The notes beneath the pieces are model-generated. The model had not been told where the DNA came from, did not search any database, and was given only the letters and a program-made list of their open reading frames with translations. The position numbers were made by a program, and so were the translations under genes. Shown here one piece after another: positions 31,431-43,225 of a stretch of 64,000 nucleotides of DNA (its first letter is position 1; the number at the start of each line of letters is the position of its first letter). Source of the stretch: Taxawa tesnikishii (nom. ined.) (lineage: Eukaryota; Ascomycota; Dothideomycetes; Dothideales); the NCBI GenBank assembly GCA_030247885.1, contig JAPDRO010000013.1, positions 186,001-250,000 on the forward strand. Reading direction: 5' to 3'.

Positions 31431-32396
31431 TGTGCTGGCCTCTGCTCCGCCCCCATGCTCGCCCCCATGCTCGCCCCCGCTGCTGCTGCCGTGTGGAAAG
31501 CTCTCCGACTGACGACGCCAGCCTTAACGCCGCTTACGGTCCCGCTGCTGCGCTTCCAACGAGCACCATCTATGCTCAGCGGCTCTTTGATCATGTAAGC
31601 CCAGAGATTCTTCGGTATTCCAACAGTAGGTCAAAATAGACGGATAGGGGCTATCACAAAGCAGCAGCAGCAACACCGCTATGCCTGCATGCATTGTGTA
31701 TACGCAGTGCGAAACGTGTTCTGCTCGGCCTCCATGCGTCTCTGCAGCTAAAAGAGGCACTGGCGGCTCGGTCTTCCCATGCTCATATAGCCATTGTGTC
31801 TGCAAGGATGCTCTCAGAACCTCCTTCCAGGAGACCCTCGAGACTCTGGAGAACATTCACCTCTACGATGATGATGGCAACCGCTGGTATCTTTGTATTG
31901 TGGATGTATGGCGACACCACTATAAACCCACTTCAAGGCTCCACCCATGCATGGATCTTTGGGGCAAGCGGAGAAAAGAATACATGCAGTTGGAGGAACG
32001 GTGATCCGGAGTGGGTATTCTATAGGTGCCTTTTCTTCAGCGTTCTCTATCTGTTGCTTTTCGTTTGTTTCAGACCGCCAGCACCACGGCAAGAATCCTG
32101 TGGCGACCTGGTAGCCAGCTACATTCATGAATGCTATACAAGACATCCCGATATATGGAGATCTCGGTACACTAAGTCTTGCTGTCTCAACCAGTGTTGC
32201 CAAAGAGTTTCGCACGCCCTTCCTCCGCCATCATCCTTCTGAACCTTGTACTTATCTCAGAAGGAGGCCACCCCTCAACAACACCCAGACTATATTGGAT
32301 ATCACAACCACTGAGCTGCGATTACACAACTGGAGAACAGTGCAACTTAACAGATCAAGATGGTGAACACGACAAACTTGTGCCGGTGAGTTTGTG
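31431..32396. other. Intergenic, unassigned
   Basis: About 1 kb with frames of up to about 180 codons on the plus strand (31694-32242) and about 130 on the minus strand, overlapping and unlike any family I know. A tandem GCTCGCCCCCAT duplication lies near 31450-31475. I see no supported gene. Confidence 0.4.
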
Positions 32397-32421
32397 ACTG
32401 GAAGTATGTCATGTCTACTGG

Positions 32422-32739
32422 ATGGTCCACGAGTCTGTCCTGTGGTGCTGGTTTCCGCATAAGACGACCAGCTTCTACAATGGCATTCCTGACAGGAGCT
32501 TGATCCCAGAGGAGCCTAGGATAGTGTTGATGAGAATCTGGTTTGTTGAACAGAAATACCAGGTTCCAAAATTCCAGAACGAGGTCAGAGGAGAAATGTG
32601 CGAACTCGTGCACCAGAAGGGAGAGCACCAGCTCCTGAGCGTCTTTACGAATGCTGCCTTCAAGAACAACGCCGAGGGTTCGACGCTGCGTCTGCTCACA
32701 GCCGAATGGGTCGTCAGAATAAGAGGCGATAGACTATAA
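32422..32739 (+). pseudogene. Possible BTB-like protein fragment
   Basis: A plus-strand frame of 105 codons contains IWFVEQKYQVPKFQNEV followed by GEMCELVHQKGEHQLLSVFT and STLRLLTAEWVVRIRGD. The first part resembles the segment after the BTB/POZ fold in fungal BTB proteins (a helix with AEKYDVPKLQN-like text). No BTB core is seen upstream and the frame ends abruptly, so it is probably a fragment. The assignment is weak; it may instead be an orphan gene. Confidence 0.3.
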
Positions 32740-33204
32740 GATTTATGCGTCAAGACGCTAATTGACAGCATTTCAGGCTCCAATTTCGGATTTGCCTGGT
32801 ACCTTCGACAGTATGGACCGTACGGTGGGGAGAATGGTACTTCTGATCCGCGGTACGCTCCATCTGAAGACGGAGATGTCTTCATAGTCAACGAAGAGGG
32901 GATCGAGACGATGGCAGACGAACATTGGGATTGTGGAAGAAGGATTGGAGGACACCTTGAGTCAAATTCGTCAGTACCTGTGGAATGCTCATGACTGAAT
33001 TCATTCTTTACATTCCCCCAACCAGAATTCCTAAGATGCCCTAGCATCCAACAAGCCGAACCATTAGCCGCCTCTCCTAGATATTTTCACATAGCGAAAG
33101 CACTGATTGCGGGGCTCTATTGAGGAAGTCTCGATTCCAAACGCATGCTTCGTACGTGCAAAGCGATGGAGTTATATTGGATGAGCATCAAAGTAGAGTA
33201 AATT
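32740..33204. other. Intergenic before tRNA-Gln
   Basis: About 460 bases. A frame on each strand stays open for part of it, without likeness to a known protein. No repeat found. Confidence 0.4.
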
Positions 33205-33294
33205 GGTTGTATAGTGTAGTGGTTAGCACGCGGGATTTTGATGAGTCGTATCTCCAGAGTTCCCGAGACCCCGGTTCGAGCCCGGGTACGACCT
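33205..33294 (+). tRNA. tRNA-Gln(UUG), intron-containing
   Basis: Acceptor stem GGTTGTA pairs with TACGACC (one G-T pair). The anticodon stem CGGGA/TCCCG closes a loop TTTTGA-T with anticodon TTG at 33238-33240. An 18-base intron occupies 33242-33259, directly 3' of position 37, the standard place. The T arm CCCGG-TTCGAGC-CCGGG is perfect, and TTTT follows at once as a Pol III terminator. Position 73 is the T at 33294. Confidence 0.92.
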
Positions 33295-33689
33295 TTTGCC
33301 ATGTTTCTGTGGATATACGAATCGTGGGCTCGATGTTTTGCTGGGAAGGACTGAGCCAACACTTTTTGCACATTCCAGGTGGCTGAACGTCGGGAAAACA
33401 ATGTCCGGTATCGCACGTGCCGTCGCTGACGTAGGCCATTTGCTTTACATCCGATGTGTTCGAAAGTCAAACCACTAAACTACCGTTAGCCACGGACGTA
33501 CAAAACGAGACACCGTTCGGCCTGGGAACTCAGCTGATTGTCCGAACTCTCTGTAACGCGTGATTTCTGAGAATTGAAATGTAACAGCCTCCCTCTGAGA
33601 TTCATCACGACTCTCAGGTCGGCCAGCGCAGTTCAACCACGACTTGAGACTGCTCGGACGACCAGGTTACTAAAAGGCATATTCAGATC
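33295..33689. other. Intergenic after tRNA-Gln
   Basis: About 400 bases holding the promoter of the DUF4385 gene. Nothing else recognised. Confidence 0.45.
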
Positions 33690-34229
33690 ATGGCGCTTGC
33701 GGCCCCAAGCAGTCCATTGCAATGTCCATCCACTGCTTCCCGCGCCCTGCGCATGTCCTACCGCATTGGACGTGGCGAAATGGGGGTTCTGACCTTCGAA
33801 CCGTACAAGTCCTATCTTCTTCCTCTATGGCGGTTTCGGACTCCTGACATCGCACGACAATCTTCGAAAATACTCTGGGATCAATTCATATACTACGGTG
33901 AACAGGAAGACTTTGTTGGAATGGACATGTGCCGCAAATTCATCCAAATGGGTATGACAAGAGCCAAAAGATACGCGAACCACCAGGGCGGCAGGAAATA
34001 CGACAAAGTCAAGAGTGAAGATGGGACGAGAAAGGAGCTTCCGAAGAGCACTACTCACAAGGACAAGAACGATAAAGAAGAAGCCAGCAACATCTTCAAG
34101 GAGGTGTGGCAAAGATGTAGGACAAACGAGGCCTACCTCGGTTTGAAAGAACGGTTTCAGAAAGAACAGAAAGAGTGGGACAAGGAGCACAAGACCGTCA
34201 AGAAAGAAGAAGACAGCACAGACGACTGA
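33690..34229 (+). CDS. DUF4385 family protein
   Basis: Intronless, 179 residues. The sequence YRIGRGEMGVLTFEPYKSYL followed by LPLWRFRTPDIARQSSKILW and FVGMDMCRKFIQMGMTRAKR (then YANHQGGRKYD) is the DUF4385 signature, an uncharacterised family found in fungi and bacteria. The second half is highly charged, with KELPKSTTHKDKNDKEEASN and a Lys/Glu-rich helix to the end. The first 21 residues are poorly conserved, so MSYRIGRGE at 33753 is a possible true start. It is the one intact protein gene in a 5-kb stretch of relics. Function is unknown; the basic surface text would allow nucleic-acid binding, which is only a guess. Confidence 0.8.
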   Translation: MALAAPSSPLQCPSTASRALRMSYRIGRGEMGVLTFEPYKSYLLPLWRFRTPDIARQSSKILWDQFIYYGEQEDFVGMDMCRKFIQMGMTRAKRYANHQGGRKYDKVKSEDGTRKELPKSTTHKDKNDKEEASNIFKEVWQRCRTNEAYLGLKERFQKEQKEWDKEHKTVKKEEDSTDD

Positions 34230-35053
34230 GAGCCAGGTCGGATCTCGGAACACTTGGGCGATCGCGAGTATTGGAAAGCTGCATTCATACATGCAAGCCC
34301 AACTATTGCTTTCCGGCTCTTACAATCGCTACAGCCGCTGGTCTTACTATGCAACGAGTCTCACCTGCTCCCAGTCTCGCCATGTCGTCAAGACGCCTAG
34401 ACTTTAGGCCCTGCGCTACAGGACTAAGATTTGCGAATGGATGGAGTGGAACGAATCGAGGCATCAATTTGGGGGCGTGACCAAATCTCTTAAGAGCCAT
34501 AAATCTATCAGTGCAGTGTTTCATCCACGTTCGGCCATAGGCGGCTGAGAACTGGGCATCCCGTTCGCTCTGCCATACATAAGCAGTCGACCGACGAGTT
34601 AGTACTACAATCGGTGACGGTGTGGGAATCCTCGTTGCTGAACGTTTTGCCTTTGGACTCCGTTTTTTGCCTGTTCTGTTGCGGGAAACTTGGAATGGAC
34701 AGGGATTGGGGCCCACTACCATGGCAGTCTGGAAGACAAGATGACCGTTGGGGTACATTTTTTACGGCAGAAATACCGCTCTACATGCTCTCTGTCATAC
34801 CACCCGCAATAGCTCGCTTCGGCCATGCGTGCCAACGACATCCTCTTCTCCGCCTCCTGAGCTGTTTCTGTCCATCACCCCCGACCAATTTTGTAATTTC
34901 TCTCTCAGTTATTTCGTTTGCGGTTACCGAGCGGCCCCATTGACCGTACCAGCTGGGCTGGTCAGCAGAGAGGCCTACGAAATGCACGTTTTACACCATC
35001 AAAGCAGTGTTCCACGGCGACACAAACATTCTTTGTCCAAGTCTGATATCATT
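34230..35053. other. Intergenic, unassigned
   Basis: About 0.8 kb. No continuation of the neighbouring kinase C-lobe can be found here on the minus strand. Open frames are short and unlike known families. Confidence 0.45.
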
Positions 35054-35882
35054 TCACAGGTCTGGACTTCTCGTCGGTGTTTGGATCGCTCGTTCCGAAT
35101 CGACCAATGTTGCAAGTAATTGGTCAAAGCAAAGATAATCAGGAGCCCATCTGTCACGTTTGCCGTCGAGTCGTTTGACTGGTGGCGATACGTTGCTTTC
35201 TGTCGGGACCTGGACCAAAGCTGGGATGCTCTGGACCGTGCATGTTCCTAGGGAGAAGAGTAGGTTGCCTGGGTTGACATCGCCATGGGCTATCTCGCAG
35301 CTGTGTAGGCAATGCAATCCTAGCAAAAACTGTTTTGATATCGTTTTGACCCGCGAGTGTGAGACCGCATCCTGTTCCGAGAGGGGATAATCAAAGGTTT
35401 CCAGCAACCGACTTGCAATGGATCCCATGGGCTCGAATACTAAACATTGATGGTTGCCGTTCGGTCCAGCCTGCCAGAAGCTGTCTAGGAGAGTCACGAC
35501 ATGTTTCTTCGCAAACTCATCGATGTGTGTCTGGTTGATCAACTGATACACGCGTAACTCCTTGGAGGCCGTTTGTGCGTCTGAGCGCAACTAGCGTGGA
35601 GAGTCTTGACCGTAATGAGCAGCTGGGAAATAGAGTGGTTAAACGGATACCCGTACCTGTTGTCTTGCGCGAGCCATACGGTCGAGAACGCTCCATACCC
35701 TAATTTGCGATTGACTCCACAACGACTTCATGAAGAATATCGCCAAGATGGACAGGGCGAAATCTGCCGGGCCGGTACGATTCGATCCACTCTGTTGGAA
35801 CAGTCAGAGGTTCGAAACGCCAGCCGCCTTGTTCTGATGGCCTGGTTGGAGGTGGCGTATCTGGCGCTGGCTCCAACACCAT
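35054..35882 (-). pseudogene. Truncated SRPK-like protein kinase
   Basis: From 35882 the minus strand reads RFEPLTVPTEWIESYRPGRF and HLGDILHE, then, one base out of frame, NRKLGYGAFSTVWLAQDNR (the Gly loop), an intron of 58 bases (GTACGG to CCCAG), and KELRVYQLINQ, VVTLLDSFWQAGPNGNHQCL (hinge region), FLLGLHCLHSCEIAHGDVNP and GNLLF, which holds the catalytic Asp of an HxDxxxxN loop. This is the N-lobe and catalytic loop of fungal SRPK-type Ser/Thr kinases. After DGKRDRWAPDYLCFDQLLAT the likeness ends: no DFG and no C-lobe follow. With the early frame break near 35715 and the missing half it is almost certainly a pseudogene. Confidence 0.7.
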
Positions 35883-36285
35883 AACCGCGCCGAGTGCTCT
35901 CAACCTGACATTGAGTGGCAAGATACGCGCCCCTCTTGCTGCGAAGCTATGGCGGTTGCGGAGAATGAGTCTGGTCAAGGGAACATGTACAACCGAAGGA
36001 CGGAAGTTTTGGCGGGTTCGTCGCATTCAACTCTCAATGTCTGCTTTCCACATGCACCATGTTCCCTTTCTCCATGCGTAGAACAAGAAGTCAAGAGAGG
36101 GCACGTCGGATACAGGACGTGCCCACCCGCGTTGCGAAAACCGTAAACGCGCGCGACAGCATCGCTTATCTAGAACTACAAGGTCTTCCCAACTATCGTC
36201 GTTGCCGCGCCCATGAAGTGGGTAAAACAAATACCCGCTGCATCCTTTTCTAACCATACATCCGTCTCTACCCCTTAACAAGCCG

Positions 36286-39200
36286 CTACGCCGCCTGCGC
36301 CTCTTTCTCCATGGATAAGTCTCCATTATTCTTCTCACTATCCTGCTTCTCTCCCTCCTCAACTTCATTCGTGCTCCTTTTTGGCGCCGGCGGTTCCGGC
36401 TGCTTAGGGAACACTTCATCCATAAGACCCGGCAGGAAACGATTTAACCGTGTCGAGGTCTCAGTCCAAAGCTTCTCTTTATCCGGTGAGGTGAATCCTT
36501 CCGCGGTGGGTGGGACCAGAAACCCGTCGCTCGACATGACAAGTAGAATGTTCTTGAGGGACTCGGGGACGGCTTCCTGCTGTTACATTGTCAGTGTGCC
36601 ATTCATCAGGTCTTCGGGTTTATGCTCGGGAGGAAGGAGAGGGGCAAGAGAAAACTTACCAAAGTATCACTCCGCCCGCTGTTCATCAACCGATCCATAA
36701 TCTCCAGAATCTGCACCCACAAATCGAGCATGCCCGCCCACTCGGTCAAGAGCTCAAGGTAATGCAGGAACACCTTGCACAGCAGCTGTGCAGCATAGAT
36801 CCTCGTCTCACCCATGCCCTGCGGATCGCTCTGGTAGACCTCCGGCTTGAGCAGCTGATGAATGAGCGGGAACAGCACCTTGCCGAAGATATTTGTCCAC
36901 TCTTTGTGGTCCTCGGACGCGAGGTCATTGGACAGCAGACAGCGGGCCAGTGAGCCAAACGCCTGCTGCCGGATCTCGCGGCATGGGTTTTGGCTCTGCT
37001 GGATCAGGCATCGGAAGATGGGGTACCAGTATGCTTGCCAGGCTTCGTTGGGCTCAAGGTGGGAGAGCTGGATGAAGCCGGGCACACGCGTCGTCATTTG
37101 GTAGACGATGTTCATGGCTTTGACACCGCGCAATACTGCGTCGCTCTTGGCCTGGTTGCGCGGTTCCGGGACAGGCGTCGCCGGCTTGCCTCTACGGGCA
37201 GGTTGGCCTCTGGGTTGCTCGCGCGCGGCGCCTACGCTGCCCGCCGTTGCGAAGCCGTTGAGCAGCAAGATGGCCGGTTCGTAGTTGTCGGCTGTGATCG
37301 CGGAAGGCGTGCCCGTTGCAATCTCCTCTGCGATCTGGAAGGCGATGGATGCGGCTTCTGGTACGCGCTGCAGAGTGTGCAGGAGAGACCAGAAGTCTGG
37401 CGACATAGCCATCTCGTTCCGTAGACCTTTTGGTCCTTCGACGCATTCAAGGATACCACGAAGAATTGGCTGAGCGCATTTCCGGAGAAGGTCTTCGTTG
37501 AAAGAAGAGAAAGTGTGGAGCACGACAGGTGCGCGGATGTAGCCGTGATCCTGAAGTTGGTCAGTAATTTGTTGCGGAGTATAGTTGGGACATGGTCTTA
37601 CATCGCTAGCTTTCAGCAGGCTGAGCAAGTAGTATGCAGTTCTGCCGACGGTAACTTCGTGAGAACGGTCGGCGTCCCGCACCGCAAGCTGCAGGGCTTC
37701 TGCCACTTCCTTGCCCAGCTCCGCCAGAGTTTCCGTATCGCGCATGGCTAGAACAGTAGCCAGCTCAAGCACACAGACGAATGCTGGATCATATGTCGGT
37801 TTGGATGCTTGAGGTTTTACCCCATTTGGCCGAACTGGGGTCGGTGCTGGGACCTCTGGCTTGACGACGATGACCCTTGGGGAGGAGTCTTCAGGTATGT
37901 GAGCGAGCAGAGACGCTGTCAATGACTTGAGAGATGCCACGGGCATTTTGCTGACGCTGTCAGTCCTTGCCCTTTGTGAAGGACTGAGTCATTTCACTTA
38001 CCTGATGTTGGCGAATATATCCTCCAGCCGGCAGGCGTTGATGCAATCCACTGTGCAGAGGGTAGCCTCTATCTCCTCACGATTGGGCTCCGGGGGCTCA
38101 TCGTTCATCACACTAGCCACATATGTGGTGAAGGCAGAGAAGAGTCCAATGTCGTTTGACTTGTCATTGCGCTCAATGACCTGGACGGGGCTTTGAAGGG
38201 GTATCGGCGGCAAGTCCAGTGTTTTGGTAAGTGACGAGAAAGAGTTGGGTATCAGCGAATTCACGAACAGGTTAAGGAAGATCCGGACAATCTGTGCTCA
38301 TGTTAGCCTGTTGACGAGGTACTGTTGTTTGGAACTTACATGTTGCCAGCCGTCACGTATGGCGCCCTCGTGGCCATTGATGATGCGGAAGAGCACCAAC
38401 GTCGCCAACTCAGATTTGTTCTCCCGACCAAAGTCGACGGCGAACTTACTGACCATGATGCTCTTGTCGCCCTCCTGTACCTCGGTATTCAATACCGTGC
38501 TGGGTGGTGAGTCCGTAGCGAGCCCGCTGATCCGGCTCAGCGAGAAGATAATGTGGTCCAGACAATCGTACAGCTCGTATTTCGCCGCAATCTGTGCACA
38601 CTGGTCAAAACCTGCAATAACTCGCTGAAACACAGTGTCGTCAGTCGCGGAGAGGAAAACGTAGTTCAGCGTCGCTACTACGGGCCTCCAGGTTGCTGCA
38701 AACATTTCGGCATCGTAGATATTTGTGTCGCAGCGAACGAGGTTGCTTGCCGTGTCTGTCTTCAACAATAACTCCGACCAAGCATAGTCGAAGGCATGCT
38801 TGTTGTCATGCTCTTCGGGGAGGATGATTTCTCGAGTCTTGATGGCATTGTAAATGTCCTGCAGATACTCTTCCGGGAAATCCTTGCCGCCATTGACGCC
38901 TCGCAAGTTGCGCGCAAAGGATTCCGCTGTCATGCGAGCCTGTGATTTGAGGTTTGGATTGTGTTGATCAGTGTTCAGCATGATGATAGCAAATGAAAGG
39001 ACGTATACAGCATCCTTCTCGGCAATTTCGTCGTGATCTCCACTCGCCCAGTACTTTTCAGTGAAGCTCTGGACGATTTTATCAATTAGCTGAGCCTCTC
39101 CCGGCAGACGGAATGTGTTGAGCATTTGCCGTAGGGCCTCATCGACGCGCTGTCCAGTAAAATCGAACATGTCTATGAAATTATCCAAGAGTGCCTCGTT

Positions 39201-41307
39201 GCCGCGCTTCGAAAGGTATTCACCCAAAACCTTTTTGTCGATACGGGTTGTACCCTTGAGGAACTCGGCAACGGATTTCGTATCACTAGGATCTTTGATC
39301 TCGCCTTGCGAAGCGAGATACGCGAGACCATCCTTTGGACGCTCATTGAACTTCGTTGCACCCCGGATGATGACGCTTTTCCGGGCTCGTTGTACTTTGA
39401 GATCTCCACGGTCCGGTAAACCATTCCGCTGCGGTTCATCCTCGAGCCGGTCCGCGATAAACTGAACATATCCCAACAGAGAATCCAAGCATAGCGGTGG
39501 TACGTTAGTGGTGCTCCAGGTAGCAGAATCAGGGAAAGCGTTTCGTGCCAGGAGGCCGACCATGTCCACACACAAATCGCTTCGGTCCACTTCACAGTCA
39601 TAGTTGACGAAAAGTTCAACCATGAAGCTGGGTATCCGCATGAGTGCTCCAACGCTTTCCACCATTGCTTCCCGCGCATCTGGCTTTCGTGAACCACCCT
39701 CCATACCCAATTGTCTACGGTCCTTGACAGGTACAGGCGTGCCTCTTCCGCTTGGCGGTCCTTGGATCTTCGGCGCTTGAGGAACTCCTTCGAATAGTGC
39801 AGGATCTATCGCAGGTTCATCCGGTATCGGTACGCGAGGATGCAAGCACGCTACCACATAGGAAAGGTAAAGCTCTTGCTGCAACTTCAAGACGGTCCGG
39901 CAAGTCGCAAGCAGTGTTCCAGCAACGCGCAACGACTCGTGGAGGATGGATACATTCTCCGAACGCACCAACTGGAACAGGTTGCGGCAGAGTGTGTCTT
40001 TCGCAAGCGACGCCAGACTTGGGTGATACGCTATTGCTGGACCAGCCACCTCTAAAGCCACGTTCACGATCCGTAAAGCCATGACGCGCATAGTATCAGT
40101 ATGTGTCCGATCATGAGGATCCAGCAGATCTGCCAATACCCGGAAAAGTTCCCTTATAGACGGTAAGGAATACGGCCTGACATCGGGAGTTTCCTCGGTT
40201 TCTGAGTCCTTGGAGAGATCCAGTTGGCTGCTATTCATTTCCTGAGACGGCCGCCCGTCCGTGCTACTTTTCGGAGCTTCGAGACTTGTGGAAAGGCTCG
40301 ATCTATCTCTCCTTTCTACAGCCTGCGCCCCGCTAGCAGATGAGTCGATCTTGACATTGTCCATGTCTTCGCGAACCGTCTCTTCAAGCGCCTCGGGCTC
40401 CTCTCCGGATTCTTCTCCTAAATCTTTCAAAGTTTGGAATATCCGCTGGCACATCTTGACCATTGATATCTCCGCCGACCGCCGGATAACTTCGTGCATG
40501 CTTTGGTGACAGCATATACTAAGGCCGCACTCCATCATTTCGCACACGCTCTGGTCTCCAAGCACGTCTCCACAAGGCCCACACACCATGTTTTCCATCA
40601 GTTGCAGGATCCGTAGGAAGACGACCTCATCGGTTGGGTCATTGCTCCCTTCAAACCGGCAATGTGTGATTGTCGAGGAAAGGAGTAGCATAGCGTGCGC
40701 AAAGTTGAGACTTTCAGGACCAATAACATCATAGTCCAGCATCTTCGTAATAGCCATTAGGGCGAGGGAGGTGATTGGAGCGTTAGTAGAGGAAGAGCGG
40801 ATAACCTGGAGGAACGGGTGTAGTAAGGCAGGAGTATCGAATGTCCGGATATCTGGTCACCAACATCAGCGCAGCCTGGTAGATATCTTGCTCTCCAAAC
40901 GCACCTTTGACATTCTTCAGATCGCTCCTCAACCGCGCAAAGGCAGACAGAAGTGGATCATCCTGCAGACTCCTGCCCTTCTTCCCCCTCTGTCCCCATC
41001 GGCTCAGCGGCGCATCCTCTTCTTCTCCCAAACTTGTACTGCCCGACGAGTATCTGCTATGAGCCGGCCTGCGATCTGAAGGCGCTTGTTTTGTTGTTCC
41101 GCCCCCGAGGATTGCTGCTACTGAGGAGTGCTTCCACCGCGCATGCTTGCGCATGGCCGAGGTGACGGTTATACATTCTGTGATGATGAGGTCCTTCGAA
41201 GGTAGAGAAAGCGTGATTCGTCGTGAAGACCTTCCGGCGAGATCGGATTCGTGAGCCATTATTGGCGTGCTGGCATAAGATCCGTCCATATTACTGTTGG
41301 TAACCAC
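36286..41307 (-). CDS. GEA2: Sec7-domain Arf guanine-nucleotide exchange factor (Gea/GBF1 type)
   Basis: Six exons (41307-40905, 40852-38340, 38291-38002, 37956-37602, 37550-36660, 36579-36286), 1581 residues, phase kept throughout. It should load GTP on Arf1 at the Golgi for COPI coat formation. Order: DCB domain starting LIITECITVTSAMRKHARW, HUS region, Sec7 domain (EFLKGTTRIDKKVLGEYLSK onward) with the Glu-finger motif FRLPGEAQLIDKI near residue 715 and FAIIMLNTDQHNPNL, then HDS1-3 (WRPVVATLNYVFL, LSRISGL, YVASVMNDEPPEPNREE). Five introns of 45-80 bases; one of 51 bases (37601-37551, CTGAC branch) stays open if unspliced, so a naive model would insert 17 wrong residues. The tail is acidic with Lys (EVEEGEKQDSEKNNG). 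MDGSYAS at 41289 is an alternative start. No defect seen. Confidence 0.93.
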
Positions 41308-42554
41308 CCCCGGATGTCGCGAGTGCTGAGTATGCGGAGAGAGAGACAGCTGGCGGAATACACTAGATGAAAGACATGAGGGTCAAGGCCACCTGTTGGC
41401 TTTCCACGGTCGATGCCTAATCGAATAAGTTTTTGAGGTCCTTGGAAGAAAATTGGCTCGTCTCAATGAAGACATGTATACTCTATGTATGTGCATGTAG
41501 CTACAACAGACTTCCCAGCTCGTCCGCGTTTCCCGTATCGGAAAAGATCGACGTTCATTTCAACAGTGAGCTTTCCACAATACAAGCACTCTTCGTATCA
41601 AAAAACAAACGGGTCTGCAGATGCGTCACCTGTTACCGAGTATTGACTTCAGAAATTTGGATGATCCAGAGTAGTCACGGTCGATGATTGTATACCTTGA
41701 TCTCTTCCTTGCCCGAAGGAAAAGGCACACCCTTCCATGCTCGCAGCGAGATGGTGCCACACATGTAGCAAGACACAAGCCTCGTTTCTACTTCAAAGAC
41801 AGATTACATGGTCGTTCCATCCTGGTCTCGATTCATACCTGATGATGACCCCTTTGAGGCCTAGCCAGAGTGCAACAGTAGATAGGTATGAGATTTTATA
41901 TACCTCTTCACACAATCCACCGATAGGGGCGGTAAGGGGACAGCCTGACGAGATATACCTGCCGTACTGCTTGCTACGCAGAACGTGAGACGAGAAGAGA
42001 CCTGGGAGACTTAGTCTGCCTAATGTGATGTTCGCAAATGGATGCTCGAGAGACAAATATTTCGCTGTTCAAGAGTAGGGACTAAAGAGTTAGTCATGAG
42101 CAAAGACTTGTTTCATTTGCTCAGTTTGCCTCTCGTCGACGGCTGTGATCCGCCCGTTGTAATACTTGATGATGTTTGTCCACCAACGCCTCGTTATTTC
42201 TGCGCAGATCGTGCCTTCGTGATGTTGTTAAGAACCCCAACCAACCTCCTCCGACTCCAATCCCACCCATCTCCGGTCGCATTCAACCTTGCAGTCCACT
42301 CCCGCTTCACGCTCCTAGTATGGCGGGTACCATGACTCCTCCTTGACGCGGGGCAACCCCTTCTCCTTCTTAACGTGAGACGTCCCCTTCTCCTTCTTGA
42401 CGTGAGGCGTCCTCTCTTTACCGCTCTTGGCGGCCTCTTCCTTCGGCTCGATGCCTCCGTTAAAATGAGTACACTTGCCTTTGTTGAAAAGGAAAGTCAG
42501 CAACGGACGGAAGTGGCACGAACGCTCAGAAGAAACATCAAGATAATCATATGT
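41308..42554. other. Intergenic, with a short tandem duplication
   Basis: About 1.25 kb upstream of the Arf-GEF. A 27-bp unit (CCTTCTCCTTCTTGACGTGA and a few more bases) is present twice near 42356-42410. A TATATAAAAT sequence on the minus strand near 41895 could be a TATA box. Frames of 80-100 codons have no likeness to known proteins. Confidence 0.45.
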
Positions 42555-43023
42555 CTATGCCTTGTCTTTTGACTGACAGCTGACGATCTTGACCTTCTCT
42601 GCCTCCACCGGTTGCGAATTGTCCAGCTTGAACTTGATGTCTTTGATGATGAAGGTCCAGACTTCGTCGCAGAAGCGGTAGGTGTCGAGGTGGCCCTAAT
42701 TATCATGCCTTCAGCTCCCTGCTGCGCGATAGAATGATGGTGGAGAAGCTTGGAGCTACCTTGAAGCTCATGCGCGCTTTGACGCGCTCGCCGAGCACCT
42801 GCGCGATCATTTGGTCGAAGTTGTTCATGATCTTGATAGCCAACTGAGGCTCAATGCGGCGACTACTAATCAGGTCATCGAGGGTATCGGCGAGGGCCAG
42901 GCCGATGCTGCATTGCAGAGCCGGATTAGCACCATGCACTGAGATCTGCGCCGAACACAGTAAAGCAAAAAGTGTCTACCTTGTGTTGCGGTAGATCTCG
43001 TAGTATTTCTGCGGTTCCGCCAT
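42555..43023 (-). CDS. TOA2: Transcription initiation factor IIA gamma subunit
   Basis: Three exons (43023-42980, 42907-42760, 42695-42555), 110 residues, the normal size. TFIIA gamma joins TFIIA alpha/beta to stabilise TBP on the TATA box. The start [20 protein letters not shown] and [19 protein letters not shown] form the four-helix bundle half, [20 protein letters not shown] follows, and the third exon supplies the beta-barrel part [20 protein letters not shown] with [20 protein letters not shown]. Introns are 72 and 64 bases and both splice in phase. The start lies 202 bases from the divergent V-ATPase c'' start. Everything conserved in the family is present. Confidence 0.95.
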
Positions 43024-43225
43024 CTTGTTTCGTTGTCGAGTATTGCTGGGGCAGAAGTCGTTGCCTATACAAAGAGAGGTAGAGAGCCGTGACTTAGTAA
43101 GCGCAGCCGGCGGAAACTTCCGTCATCGAGCTTGGAGACGGTGCATCATTGCTCGCCGCTATCACAACCCATCCAAAGCGGTCACCTTCACCAAACTCGA
43201 AAGTTGCCTTCTTCAAATCTTCACT
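43024..43225. promoter_or_regulatory. Shared divergent promoter, TOA2 / VMA16
   Basis: Only 202 bases separate the start codons of two divergently transcribed housekeeping genes, so the promoters of both must lie here or in their leaders. No TATA box is obvious. The right part (from about 43155) is pyrimidine- and A-rich, like a leader. No specific binding site can be named with confidence. Confidence 0.6.
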
